In this document: piece by piece, positions 34,020 through 42,575 of the stretch | How positions within the stretch are numbered: the stretch's first letter is position 1 | Layout: the number at the start of each line of letters is the position of its first letter | Position numbers and translations under genes: made by a program | Assembly (NCBI GenBank): GCA_019359245.1 | Contig: JAHHHR010000060.1 | Location: forward strand, 1 to 44,657 | DNA from: Nostoc desertorum CM1-VF14 | Lineage (GTDB): Bacteria > Cyanobacteriota > Cyanobacteriia > Cyanobacteriales > Nostocaceae | Length of the DNA stretch: 44,657 bases | Direction: 5' to 3' | Notes under the pieces: generated by a model | What the model was told of the DNA's origin: nothing | Seen by the model: only the letters and a program-made list of their open reading frames with translations | Databases searched by the model: none

Positions 34020-34304
34020 TTAAGCCTCAACTTTTACACCCTTCCAGAAAGCTACATAACCTTCAATATTCTTAGCTTTCTCCTTGGCGCTGGGATAGTA
34101 CCAAGCAGCATCTTTGTTGATTTGTCCATTAACGTCAATACTGTAGTAGCTAGCGACACCTTTCCAAGGACAACTACTGTGGGTATTACTGTCTGTGAAG
34201 TACTCCTTGTTAATGGAGTCAGCAGGAAAATAATGGTTATTTTCTACAACTACGGTGTTATCGCTCTCGGCTAAAACTGCGCCATTCCAAATTGCTTTCG
34301 GCAT
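34020..34304 (-). CDS. DUF427 domain protein
   Basis: A 94-residue single-domain protein: MPKAIWNGAVLAESDNTVVV, FPADSINKEYFTDSNTHSSC, PWKGVASYYSIDVNG and AAWYYPSAKEKAKNIEGYVAF. These are the hallmarks of DUF427, a small fold found alone or repeated in bacteria and fungi; its biochemical role is not settled. The frame is open nine codons upstream, but homologs begin at MPKAIWNG. Cytoplasmic, no partner gene adjacent. Confidence 0.85.
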   Translation of the reverse strand: MPKAIWNGAVLAESDNTVVVENNHYFPADSINKEYFTDSNTHSSCPWKGVASYYSIDVNGQINKDAAWYYPSAKEKAKNIEGYVAFWKGVKVEA

Positions 34305-34888
34305 AAGTGAGTTTGTAAATAAACTATTCACTTAACATTTTGACACGATCGGCTTATTTTATCCTCCTGAAGACCTACCTTTCACCAGAGTCTATCCAAG
34401 CTCAAATGGATAGCTAGTAAGCTTTATAGAGAACTTTGCCATCCCAAAATTAATACTTTCATAACTTTTATTTATCAAATTAAAAATTAAAAGTATTTGC
34501 TTTTATCATCAAGATTTTCTAGCATAGTGGTATGCAAAGTTAATTAGCCAAAATATAGTTTTGTTTTAGCTTATAGCCGAAAACAAAAAATATTTAGACG
34601 AGAATATTGTCATTACATTTATGTGAGCGATCGCAGCTTCTAACAAAGTTTGCAAATAATAGCTTTTATATATTGTAATTCGGATTTTTTAAGCTTTTAT
34701 TTACTAAAGCTTCTGCCGATTATCAATTTCTCATATTTGGATAAATTTAAATCAGCCGTTTGTTTAATTAATAAATCAATCTATCAAATGAAATGAGTGT
34801 ATGTAGGATGTTTAAATTTATAAAATAGTGGATTCTTTTGTTAAAAAAGACTTATTAATTGTACTTTTTTCTAGTTGAGAATAACTCT
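34305..34888. other. AT-rich gene-free region
   Basis: About 580 bases of AT-rich sequence with one HIP1-like site near 34627. It should carry the DUF427 promoter and that of the truncated small-protein gene. No gene or clear dyad is visible. Confidence 0.4.
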
Positions 34889-35116
34889 ATGAAATTCACA
34901 AAATTGATAAATTCTATATATATTGTCGCTTGGATTAATTCTATGCTTAAAATCACTATCTTTAATACAGCCAATAATAACAACAGTTGTGCATCAACAA
35001 ATACAGCCGTAAACTCTGACACTTTATCTAGCTATTCCACGAATATAAATTACCTCAAACCTTTTGATACTGCTTTCATTGCGTATCAAATGATGGGTTT
35101 TAGTAATTTTAAATAA
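34889..35116 (+). pseudogene. Truncated paralog of the secreted protein at 35314
   Basis: Seventy-five codons from MKFTKLINSIYIVAWINSM. The start matches MKFTNLINSAFIVTCISF of the next gene. The NTAVNSDTLSSYSTN and INYLKPFDTAFIAYQ segments match DVNSNTLRTNSPNASYIQPF and NTAFLAYQ. Similarity stops after AYQ, where this copy adds MMGFSNFK and ends, losing the last ~65 residues. Its signal peptide is also poor: the AAA cleavage region is replaced by LKITIFNTA. It may be a decayed copy, or less likely a short expressed variant. Confidence 0.65.
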
Positions 35117-35313
35117 TCTAAGTTTACTCTGTACTTTCGAGTTGTGAATTACATCATTTTAGCAATTAAAGTTTTGTCTTCATTCGTAAAGTGTTTTTGA
35201 ATTCACTCTAGTAAAATGTTGATTTTTAAATTTTTAGTAAAATCATTTTACTAAAAAACAATTTTTTGTTAATTAGATAGCTCTAATTAAGCTAGTTCAA
35301 CTGAGGAAAATTT

Positions 35314-35718
35314 ATGAAATTTACAAACTTAATCAATTCCGCTTTTATCGTTACTTGTATTAGTTTTCTACCTGGAATTGCTGCGGCTCAAACAGTTAAT
35401 CCTAACAATAGCGTCGGACAAATCAACGCAGATGTTAACTCTAATACTTTACGTACTAATTCTCCAAATGCCAGCTATATTCAACCTTTCAATACTGCTT
35501 TTCTAGCTTATCAAGGTGCTTTAAAAGAACAGGGTATTCCTAGTGGAAGCACTTTGATCTCTGAATACCAAATAGGAAAACTGACTGCGAAAGATGTGGT
35601 TCAGGCTGCTATCAAGGCTAACAAATTACCAGCACAAGTTTTGAATGATTTAGGTTATCTTAATGCGGTCGAATCGCAGTTGGCATCATTCAGCAATACT
35701 AATGATTCAGGCAATTAA
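35314..35718 (+). CDS. Small secreted hypothetical protein
   Basis: A 134-residue exported protein with a Sec signal (MKFTNLINSAFIVTCISFLP, cleavage near IAAAQ at residue 25). An Asn/Ser-rich segment (residues 28-55) and a helical C-terminal part (TAFLAYQGALKEQGIP, KLTAKDVVQAAIKANKLPAQ, VLNDLGYLNAVESQL) follow. GAGG lies about eight bases before the ATG. No known domain is recognised. A truncated paralog lies directly upstream in the same orientation. Confidence 0.75.
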   Translation: MKFTNLINSAFIVTCISFLPGIAAAQTVNPNNSVGQINADVNSNTLRTNSPNASYIQPFNTAFLAYQGALKEQGIPSGSTLISEYQIGKLTAKDVVQAAIKANKLPAQVLNDLGYLNAVESQLASFSNTNDSGN

Positions 35719-35766
35719 ATACAAAGTGGTCGAAAATTCTTAACAATGTAGATCAAGTTTGCCTTA

Positions 35767-35885
35767 GCGAATGGAATTCGCGGCTATACAAACAAAACCC
35801 ACCTCTGTGGGTTTCAAATTCTTTGTAGTCCGCCTACACGGGTTCCCCAACGGGGTACGTTTGTGTAGCCGCAATTTCTAATCGC
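35767..35885. mobile_element. MITE-like element with 27-bp inverted ends
   Basis: The first 27 bases (from GCGAATGGAATTCGCGGC at 35767) match the reverse complement of the last 27 (ending at 35885) at 22 positions. Total length is 119 bases. Inside are a hairpin AACCCAC-CTCT-GTGGGTT and a GC-rich CCGCCTACACGGG segment. It is non-coding and looks like a dispersed miniature element; it may also end transcription from both neighbouring convergent genes. Confidence 0.7.
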
Positions 35886-35936
35886 CTGGTATATTTGCTT
35901 TCTCTGCTCCCTACTTGCTTATCAAATTGGGTAAAA

Positions 35937-38153
35937 TCACTGTTTTGGCAATTTTGGGTGTGTAGCTGAGTACTTTGTTACGATGCCTGAAATTTCAGGG
36001 TTGTAAAGTCTCAAATAATTCCAGTAGTTGCCAAATACTTGACGCACATAATTTTTGGTTTCATCAAAGGGAATTTGTTCAACAAACTCATCTGGATCTT
36101 GTGTTGTTAGAGTTTGCAGCCACTTAGAAACATTGCCGGGGCCAGCATTATAACTAGCGATCGCAAGCAAGGAGTTGTTGTTATATTGCTCATGGGTATG
36201 ATCCAAATACCATGTACCCAACATGATGTTCTCATTGGGGTTTTCTAAGTTTATTGTTTTGCTATCCACCTTGATTTGTGGGGCAATCCATTTAGCTGTA
36301 CTCGGCAACACCTGCATTAAGCCAGTAGCATCAGCAACGGATTTGATTTTTGGCTCAAACCGTGACTCTTGACGCATCAGAGCGGTGACTAGCAGAGGAT
36401 TAAGTTGACGCTCAGTAGACCACTTTTGAATTTCTCGGAAATAGGGAAATGGATAACGCGCTTGCCAGTAGCTGCTCTGTTTGCTGAGAGTCTCATATTG
36501 AGCTTGTTCAGCTGGTGCTTCCCGATCTTCCAACTTAGAAATTTTGTCAATTCCGATGAGATTTTCTCCCCTAGCCAGCCGCACCAATCCTTCAGTAAAT
36601 TGTTCTGCTACTGTTGGCTGAAGTTTATTCTGAAATTCTGTTTGCCATTGTAACCAGGCATCGCGGTCTTGGCCCAGCAGATACAGTTCTTTGAAAGTCT
36701 CAGAACCAGCAGGTGGTAATGAACGCTGGGGTGTGATTATTTCCGGGTTCATGACGCGCACATTGTCAAAGTTGCCGACGTTTAACCCCAGCATGGTTGC
36801 TGCTCGCCATGCATAGTAAGAGTAGGGAAACTCGCTAACCACATACTCATAAGCAGTTTGAGATTCTTGCTGTTTTCCTACTAAAGCCGCCCATTTGCCT
36901 ACCCAAAAGCCTGCTCTCGGGGCTAAAATACTATTGGGATTGTTGGTGACAATTGGCTCTGCCCATTGCCAAGCACCAACGTAATCTTTGGCTTTAGCTT
37001 TATCTTGGGCTATTCTCCAACGATACTCTGCGGCTTCATCAGAATTGCCGTATTTGGCTATGAGTAATTGCCACGCCTCGTTAGCTGACTTTTGATCTTT
37101 GAGGGCTTGGAGAGTTTTGGCTTTCTGTACCAGTGCAGTACCAGCTTGTTTGGGAAATTTATTAATTACCTGGTCAAGATAGGGTAAGCCGTCTTTACCT
37201 GTTTTTGCAGTTTCTGCTAACCGTAGTAGTGCAGTCCCAGTTTCCTCAGCATTAGGAAATTGTTGCACCAATTGTTTATAAGTGGCGTAGGCGTAGACCG
37301 CCGCAGGCATCGCTTTTTCTCGATCTTTACCCCCTATCTGTAACCCTCGTGCAGTCCGGTAGAGGTTGCGGGGTGTTTTCGGTGCTTTGGCATAAGCATT
37401 CGCCGCTTTCAGAAATTGATTATTTTCCCAATAGCTTATACCAATGAGTTCCCAGTCTTCGGCTTTCAGGGTAGGCTGTTTTACTAACTGATCTAAAACG
37501 CCCACTATGCCAGGTTGGTCATAGGCATATTTAGCCAAAATCAATTGTAATTGTGGCTGATTGGGATTTTCTTGCAAGCGTTTGCGAATAATTTCCCAAG
37601 TCAGAGGGTTAGAAGGAAACTGAGCGATCGCTATTTCTTGTTGCTTCGGTAGGGCAATTAGATATAGTGCTTTTACCGTAGCTGCTTCTTTGGGATACAG
37701 TTTCAGCACACTTTGCCTGAGATCCGAGGCTTTGCCATCCTCACCTAGCATATCCTGTGCTTGCGCCTGCTTCAGCAAAATATAGGGCGCGAGGATAGGA
37801 TAGTCTCTCTCTAATCCTTGGAGTAAAGCCAGGGCTTTTTGGGCTTGGGTTCTTTCAATGTAATCACTCGCTAAAAGATAACGAGCGCGATTTCGGTCTG
37901 GCGAAGGCGACTGCCCAGCGATTTCTGCTAGTTTCGCCGCCCGTTCTGGCAAAGATTCTGATATCAGTGGAAAGACGGCTGATTGGGCAATACTAGCATC
38001 AGATATTTCCTCTGCCTTATTCTGACTCAGTTTGAGCCATTGCCCAACTGTTTTACCAATCTCAGGTGCTGATACCATTGCCCCAGCTAAAAAGGCAAAG
38101 AGTGCCGCACCCGCAATTATCGAAATTTGCTTTTTCTGTAGTTTCTTCAGCAT
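35937..38153 (-). CDS. Soluble lytic murein transglycosylase
   Basis: A 738-residue exported enzyme that cleaves peptidoglycan glycan strands with 1,6-anhydro ring formation. An N-terminal membrane anchor (IIAGAALFAFLAGAMV, about residues 10-27) is followed by a long alpha-helical TPR-like superhelix (about 60-570, with repeats such as LLRLAETAKTGKDGLPYLDQ). The SLT catalytic domain is at about 590-710: LVTALMRQESRFEPKIKSVA with the catalytic glutamate, TGLMQVLPSTAKWI, ENIMLGTWYLD and ASYNAGPGNVSKWL. Its layout resembles Slt70. It is monocistronic. Confidence 0.93.
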   Translation of the reverse strand: MLKKLQKKQISIIAGAALFAFLAGAMVSAPEIGKTVGQWLKLSQNKAEEISDASIAQSAVFPLISESLPERAAKLAEIAGQSPSPDRNRARYLLASDYIERTQAQKALALLQGLERDYPILAPYILLKQAQAQDMLGEDGKASDLRQSVLKLYPKEAATVKALYLIALPKQQEIAIAQFPSNPLTWEIIRKRLQENPNQPQLQLILAKYAYDQPGIVGVLDQLVKQPTLKAEDWELIGISYWENNQFLKAANAYAKAPKTPRNLYRTARGLQIGGKDREKAMPAAVYAYATYKQLVQQFPNAEETGTALLRLAETAKTGKDGLPYLDQVINKFPKQAGTALVQKAKTLQALKDQKSANEAWQLLIAKYGNSDEAAEYRWRIAQDKAKAKDYVGAWQWAEPIVTNNPNSILAPRAGFWVGKWAALVGKQQESQTAYEYVVSEFPYSYYAWRAATMLGLNVGNFDNVRVMNPEIITPQRSLPPAGSETFKELYLLGQDRDAWLQWQTEFQNKLQPTVAEQFTEGLVRLARGENLIGIDKISKLEDREAPAEQAQYETLSKQSSYWQARYPFPYFREIQKWSTERQLNPLLVTALMRQESRFEPKIKSVADATGLMQVLPSTAKWIAPQIKVDSKTINLENPNENIMLGTWYLDHTHEQYNNNSLLAIASYNAGPGNVSKWLQTLTTQDPDEFVEQIPFDETKNYVRQVFGNYWNYLRLYNPEISGIVTKYSATHPKLPKQ

Positions 38154-38512
38154 GAATACCCGCTGAAAAGTTCCGGTGAATTTCCTGAAACTTTAACACT
38201 CTTAACCATCAGTGTTACCAATTTTTAATTTTAGATTTTTAATTTTATGTAGAAAAATACTAATTTTCAATCTTACGGTTGATAGTACTGAGTAATTAGC
38301 ACATATTAAATACTATTACATCTATCTTGGGTACTAGCTCTTAGCAGTAATTTTGTCCATACTCTTAACTCCAGAATCCATAATAGCGCACCTCATAGAA
38401 CCCTCTCCTTGCATCCCAAACCCCATTCGACATCAATGCAAAAATTAAGGTGGGCATTTGCTAGACACTAAGGATGTGAAAACTACGATGATTTATACCC
38501 TGCTTCTTAAGT
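38154..38512. other. Gene-free region between the transglycosylase and the REP/RAYT unit
   Basis: AT-rich promoter side of the transglycosylase gene, then a C-rich stretch near 38400-38430. I see no gene. Confidence 0.4.
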
Positions 38513-38558
38513 GCGATCGCCTGCTCTTGTAGGATGCGTTACGCTGGCGTAACGCATC
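38513..38558. repeat. REP palindrome, copy 1
   Basis: GCGATCGCCTGCTCTTGTAG leads into the perfect palindrome GATGCGTTACGC-TG-GCGTAACGCATC at 38533-38558. The same 46-base layout occurs inverted at 39210-39256 and in direct orientation at 39407-39453, so the RAYT gene is bracketed. Confidence 0.85.
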
Positions 38559-38574
38559 ACCCAAAACCCTCAAC

Positions 38575-39126
38575 TCACCGATCCCATACCTCTAATAAGG
38601 GCATCAATTCCTCCTTCATTCCCCAATCAACCGAATAAATACCCTGTGCTACGTATCGGTGAAAACTTGAATACTTCCAATCTATTGCTCGCTGGCACAA
38701 CCCATGTTGTACTGGATTGTAATGGATATAATCACAATGCCGCGCAAAATCACCATCATCTCGAATCCAATGTTCCCAAAATCGTCGCTGCCAAAGATTG
38801 CTTTCTCTGCGTTTGTGCCGTGATTCACTCCGGTTTGCCTGCAACTGTAGCTTAGACGCTCCTTGCTTGGTGACATCGCTTTTAATCAATCGCCAACGAG
38901 TTGCATAATCACTATCATTGGGTGGTAGAGTCCAGATGCAGTGGATGTGGTCAGGTAACAAGACAATGGCATCGATCGCAAACGGATATTTTTTACGAAC
39001 CTTAAGAAATGCAGACCGCAGCAAAGGACGAGCAATATCCGTGCAAAGCCACGGTTGTCTTTGATGTGTTACTTGGGTAAAGAAGTAAGTGCCGCCCTCA
39101 ATCCTTATTCTGCGGTAGTTGGTCAT
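38575..39126 (-). CDS. REP-associated tyrosine transposase (RAYT)
   Basis: A 183-residue HUH-type nuclease of the Y1/TnpA-REP family, single-strand DNA enzymes that act at REP hairpins. The HUH motif is HIH at residues 60-62 in LLPDHIHCIWTLPP. The catalytic tyrosine is probably in CDYIHYNPVQHGL (Tyr133 or Tyr136). The N terminus YRRIRIEGGTYFFTQVTHQR and FWEHWIRDDGDFARH are typical. Length is full. It is flanked by inverted REP copies, the classic RAYT setting. It looks intact and so could be active. Confidence 0.92.
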   Translation of the reverse strand: MTNYRRIRIEGGTYFFTQVTHQRQPWLCTDIARPLLRSAFLKVRKKYPFAIDAIVLLPDHIHCIWTLPPNDSDYATRWRLIKSDVTKQGASKLQLQANRSESRHKRRESNLWQRRFWEHWIRDDGDFARHCDYIHYNPVQHGLCQRAIDWKYSSFHRYVAQGIYSVDWGMKEELMPLLEVWDR

Positions 39127-39209
39127 TAGAATGATGCTATTCGGATTTGTTGATTAGTTTGCCCAAATCCAGCTGATAATCCATAATTCAGCACGTTGAT
39201 TACATGGGG

Positions 39210-39256
39210 GATGCGTTACGCTAGCGCTAACGCATCCTACAAGAGCAGGCGATCGC
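39210..39256. repeat. REP palindrome, copy 2 (inverted)
   Basis: GATGCGTTACGCTAGCGCTA continues to ACGCATCCTACAAGAGCAGG and a HIP1 octamer. It is the reverse complement of copy 1 apart from centre changes, 84 bases upstream of the RAYT start. Confidence 0.85.
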
Positions 39257-39257
39257 T

Positions 39258-39406
39258 CTATAAAGTGGAAGATATTTCTGTAAGAAGATTGTCTAATTGC
39301 TTCTGAAATGCTTTTAGTCCACTTTTCTCATCCCAGTATTGGTGAAATTGGTGCATCTTATTCTTTTCGGCTAAATTATGGGCAGCACCATCACTGAAAA
39401 CATAAT
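39258..39406 (-). pseudogene. Gene fragment between REP copies
   Basis: An open frame ending at 39258 reads SHYVFSDGAAHNLAEKNKMH, QFHQYWDEKSGLKAFQKQLD and NLLTEISSTL. Its apparent first residues (MMRYAGANASYKIGR) come from REP copy 3. The fragment looks like the C terminus of a real gene whose front was cut off at the REP. I do not recognise the family. Confidence 0.45.
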
Positions 39407-39453
39407 GCGATCGCCCGATCTTGTAGGATGCGTTAGCGCCAGCGTAACGCATC
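39407..39453. repeat. REP palindrome, copy 3
   Basis: GCGATCGCCCGATCTTGTAG followed by GATGCGTTAGCGCCAGCGTA and ACGCATC, in the same orientation as copy 1. The downstream CACCCAAAAC also matches copy 1 (38559 onward), so the repeat unit extends past the palindrome. Confidence 0.85.
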
Positions 39454-39618
39454 ACCCAAAACTTGCTATAGCAATTTCTCCATTCTTTGGGTAGCCAATT
39501 CGTGAGCGTTTATTTTCAGCTACAGCAATCGGACTGTAAAAGGTTAGGCTAATTTGCAAGCAATGCGATCGCTGAATTAGAGATAATATTTCTATGATTC
39601 AGTAATTCTCTATCATCT

Positions 39619-40260
39619 ATGGCTCAAACCATACCCAAGCTAGTAACCTTTGAGGAATTTGTCGATTGGCTACCCGAAAATCGACGAGTCCGCTACGAAC
39701 TACATAAAGGAGAAATTGTTGAAATAGCACAACCAGTAGGGGAACATGAAGAAGTTAAAGGATTTCTAAGTATCGAAATTCCTGTTGAAATCAAACGTTT
39801 AGGATTGCCCTACTTCATACCCAACCAAGTTATAGTTAGACCTCTTGAAAAGGATTCTGGTTATCTCCCAGATGTGTTGGTGCTAAATCGTGCAAATCTA
39901 GAAAACGAAAAATTATGGAAAAAAGAATCTACCGTTAGTTTGGGTGCATCAATACCTTTGGCAATTGAGGTTGTATCAACTAACTGGCGAGACGATTATT
40001 ACTTGAAGTATGCTGACTATGTTCGCGTAGCGTCTCGAAGAGAAGAGATGGGTATCCCAGAATACTGGATTGTCGATTATGCTGCCTTGGGCGGACGTAA
40101 TTTTATCGGTAATCCCAAACAACCGACAATCACGGTGTGTAACTTGGTTGATGAGGAATATCAAATAAATAAGTTTCGAGATAGCGAGCGCATTATCTCC
40201 CAAACTTTTCCCGAATTGAATCTCACCCCAAACCAGATTTTTCAAGCTGCTGTGGTATAG
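39619..40260 (+). CDS. Uma2 family endonuclease-like protein, with repeat insertion
   Basis: A 213-residue protein of the Uma2 family (PD-(D/E)xK nuclease fold), which is highly expanded in cyanobacteria with unclear role. Fold residues are YELHKGEIVE (about 26-35), PDVLVLN (84-90) and LAIEVVS (114-120). IPEYWIVDYAA follows. Between KYADY and EMGIPEYW, where most members read directly through, residues 135-142 are VRVASRRE, encoded by a 24-base copy of a dispersed repeat. The frame is kept. The 3' end overlaps the convergent FAD hydroxylase gene by 38 bases. Confidence 0.85.
   Translation: MAQTIPKLVTFEEFVDWLPENRRVRYELHKGEIVEIAQPVGEHEEVKGFLSIEIPVEIKRLGLPYFIPNQVIVRPLEKDSGYLPDVLVLNRANLENEKLWKKESTVSLGASIPLAIEVVSTNWRDDYYLKYADYVRVASRREEMGIPEYWIVDYAALGGRNFIGNPKQPTITVCNLVDEEYQINKFRDSERIISQTFPELNLTPNQIFQAAVV
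40021..40045. repeat. Short repeat inserted inside the Uma2 gene
   Basis: GTTCGCGTAGCGTCTCGAAG followed by AGAAG. It agrees at 23 of 25 bases with the intergenic copy at 33807-33831. Because the first 24 bases are a multiple of three without a stop, the gene stays open. Confidence 0.75.
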
Positions 40261-41527
40261 CGTTTAAGCCTGATAGTTTTGCTAATTCTGGAGTCCGTCC
40301 CTTCAAGCCAATCATCAACTTCAGCATAAAAACCTTTAAAACGGGTACTCGCTGCAAAAACCATAAACCCAAGCGACGAACCACTACTACAGGTAAGAAA
40401 TTATTAGAAAACATCCGATCTAACAAATCGGTGAAACCCAAAATCGTCAGGTTTTCCAGCTTGCGCCAGCGTTCATAACCTTTAAGAATCTGAATATCAC
40501 CAATATCTTTACCCGCTTGGTGCGCTGTTTGTATTACTTGCGCCAAAGCCGCTGCATCCCGAATCCCCAGATTTAAACCTTGTCCGCCAACAGGATGGCA
40601 ATTGTGCGCCGCATCACCAATTAATGCTAGTCGGGGGAGAACATAGCGATCGCTTTGCATGAGTTGTACCTGGAATACAAAGCGATCGCCTAGTAATTCC
40701 AATTTTCCCATCTGATCGCCGTAGCGACGAGTAAGTTCTCTTAAAAATTGCTCATCATCTAAAGCACATAAAGCTTTTGCTTCTTCGTGGGGAGCTGTCC
40801 ACACAATGCGGCAACGGTTCCCTGGTAAAGGTAAAATCGCAAAGGGCCCGCTAGACCAAAATCTTTCGTAAGCGGTGTTATTGTGCGGTTTTTCTGGTTT
40901 GACAAATGCTACAATACAAGATTGCCAATATTTCCAGCCAGATGTTTTGATCCCAGCAGCTTGACGAATTGGCGATCGCGCCCCATCTGCTGCTATCAGT
41001 AATTTGCTACGAACTGTCTGTAACTGATCAGCAATTTTAATATCTATCGCCACTATATCCTGCTGGTACTGTGTATTTACCACTTCAGCCGGACATAGAT
41101 AAGTTACATTTGGACAATCTTGGACAAACTCTTGCAAAGGCTGCAACAGCGCTTGGTGTTCCGCTACATAGCCCAACTCTGCTGTATCTATATCATCTGT
41201 AGTAAATTCCACAACATTGGGATAATCGGCATCCGAAAGCCGAACTCGGCAATATTTGGCGATTTGAGGCGATATTTTGTCCCAAACTCCAATTCCTTGG
41301 TAAATTAGCGCCGAAAGCTGATGAACTGCATAGGCTTGCCCCTTAGCTACTGCGGCTGATGCTACTTTCGCTTCAATCAGCAAGATACTCAAACCAGAAT
41401 CTTTTAAGGCAGAAGCTAGAGTTAACCCAATAATCCCACCGCCGACAATTACCAAATCATATTCATATCCCCGCAAGTCTGGCGGTGTAGGTTGAGGGGA
41501 AATTTGATCAAGCTGCGTTATGGTCAT
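40223..41527 (-). CDS. FAD-dependent hydroxylase (UbiH/Coq6-like)
   Basis: A 434-residue flavoprotein monooxygenase. The FAD-binding start is YDLVIVGGGIIGLTLASALK (about residues 24-43), with the acidic end of strand two (LLIEAK). KLLIAADGARSPIRQAAGI (about 178-196) is the second motif, and ALIGDAAHNCHPVGGQGLNL (about 300-319) the third. Length suits the UbiH/Coq6 group, which hydroxylates quinone rings; in cyanobacteria the substrate is not settled. The last 38 bases overlap the Uma2 gene tail to tail. YebC lies upstream on the same strand, 115 bases away. Confidence 0.88.
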   Translation of the reverse strand: MTITQLDQISPQPTPPDLRGYEYDLVIVGGGIIGLTLASALKDSGLSILLIEAKVASAAVAKGQAYAVHQLSALIYQGIGVWDKISPQIAKYCRVRLSDADYPNVVEFTTDDIDTAELGYVAEHQALLQPLQEFVQDCPNVTYLCPAEVVNTQYQQDIVAIDIKIADQLQTVRSKLLIAADGARSPIRQAAGIKTSGWKYWQSCIVAFVKPEKPHNNTAYERFWSSGPFAILPLPGNRCRIVWTAPHEEAKALCALDDEQFLRELTRRYGDQMGKLELLGDRFVFQVQLMQSDRYVLPRLALIGDAAHNCHPVGGQGLNLGIRDAAALAQVIQTAHQAGKDIGDIQILKGYERWRKLENLTILGFTDLLDRMFSNNFLPVVVVRRLGLWFLQRVPVLKVFMLKLMIGLKGRTPELAKLSGLNAIPQQLEKSGLG

Positions 41528-41642
41528 TGTTAAGTTAAGTTACAGCATCTTAACTCTTATTTTGACGCGATCGCGCCCTCATGGGCAAGTTAGAGGAGTA
41601 AACTATTGAAAAACCTCGCTGCTACCTTTGAGTAAATTTTTA

Positions 41643-42401
41643 TTAAGAAATGCTCAGAGCCATCAATTCTTCTGATATTTCAAAGTTAGCTGTGATATTT
41701 TGCACATCATCCAAGCCTTCTAGAGTATCAATTAACTTGAAAAGCGATCGCGCCTGATCTGGATCAATGACTTCTACACTATTACTAGGAATCCAGCGTA
41801 ATTCGGCATCAGTCACCTTAAAACCTTGATCCTTGAGTGTCTGATTAAGAGTTTCTAAATTGCCTATGTCAGTAAATACCTCAGCCATCTCGTCTTCAGC
41901 CATCTCATAAGACTCAGCACCGCCTTCTAGGGATGCTTCTAAAAGCTGTTCTTCGTCAACTACGCCCTGTATTACACAAACGCCTTTTTGGTCAAACATC
42001 CAGCTAACGCAGCCTGTTTCACCAAGATTGCCACCATTTTTACTAAAAGCTACACGCAAGTCAGCAGCAGTGCGATTGCGATTATCTGTGAAGGCTTCGA
42101 TTAAAATCGCTACACCACCAGGGCCGTAACCTTCGTAGCGAATTGCTTCAAAGATGACATTATCCCCACCAAAAGTGCCTGCACCTTTAGCGATCGCTCG
42201 TTCAATATTATCATTGGGGATACTCGCTGCCTTTGCCTTTTCAACTGCCGTGCGAAGTTGAAAATTCAGCGCCGGATCTGGTACGCCGCTTCTAGCCGCT
42301 ACGATAATCGCCCGCGATAACTGAGTGAAGGTTTTTCCCTTTTTTGCATCTACTACCGCTTTTTGGCGTTTAATATTTGCCCATTTACTGTGTCCTGCCA
42401 T
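41643..42401 (-). CDS. YebC/PmpR family protein
   Basis: A 252-residue protein of the YebC/TACO1 family: MAGHSKWANIKRQKAVVDAK at the start, ARSGVPDPALNFQLRTAVEK, YEGYGPGGVAILIEAFTDNR and NRTAADLRVAFSKNGGNLGE, all strongly conserved. Members have been described as transcription regulators and, more recently, as translation factors that help ribosomes. Length is full. It is cytoplasmic and lies upstream of the hydroxylase gene. Confidence 0.95.
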   Translation of the reverse strand: MAGHSKWANIKRQKAVVDAKKGKTFTQLSRAIIVAARSGVPDPALNFQLRTAVEKAKAASIPNDNIERAIAKGAGTFGGDNVIFEAIRYEGYGPGGVAILIEAFTDNRNRTAADLRVAFSKNGGNLGETGCVSWMFDQKGVCVIQGVVDEEQLLEASLEGGAESYEMAEDEMAEVFTDIGNLETLNQTLKDQGFKVTDAELRWIPSNSVEVIDPDQARSLFKLIDTLEGLDDVQNITANFEISEELMALSIS

Positions 42402-42575
42402 AATCCGAAATTATCAAAACTCTATTCAAAATTAGGATATACCTAGCTTTTGCTCAGATGCAAAGATGCATTTGTTAAATGCTAGATATTTGTTAGCCAA
42501 AATCATGATTTAACTGGATTTTGATTTTTGAGTGATTAAGACGCGTAGTTTACCACCGTAGGTATCGCATCTCGT

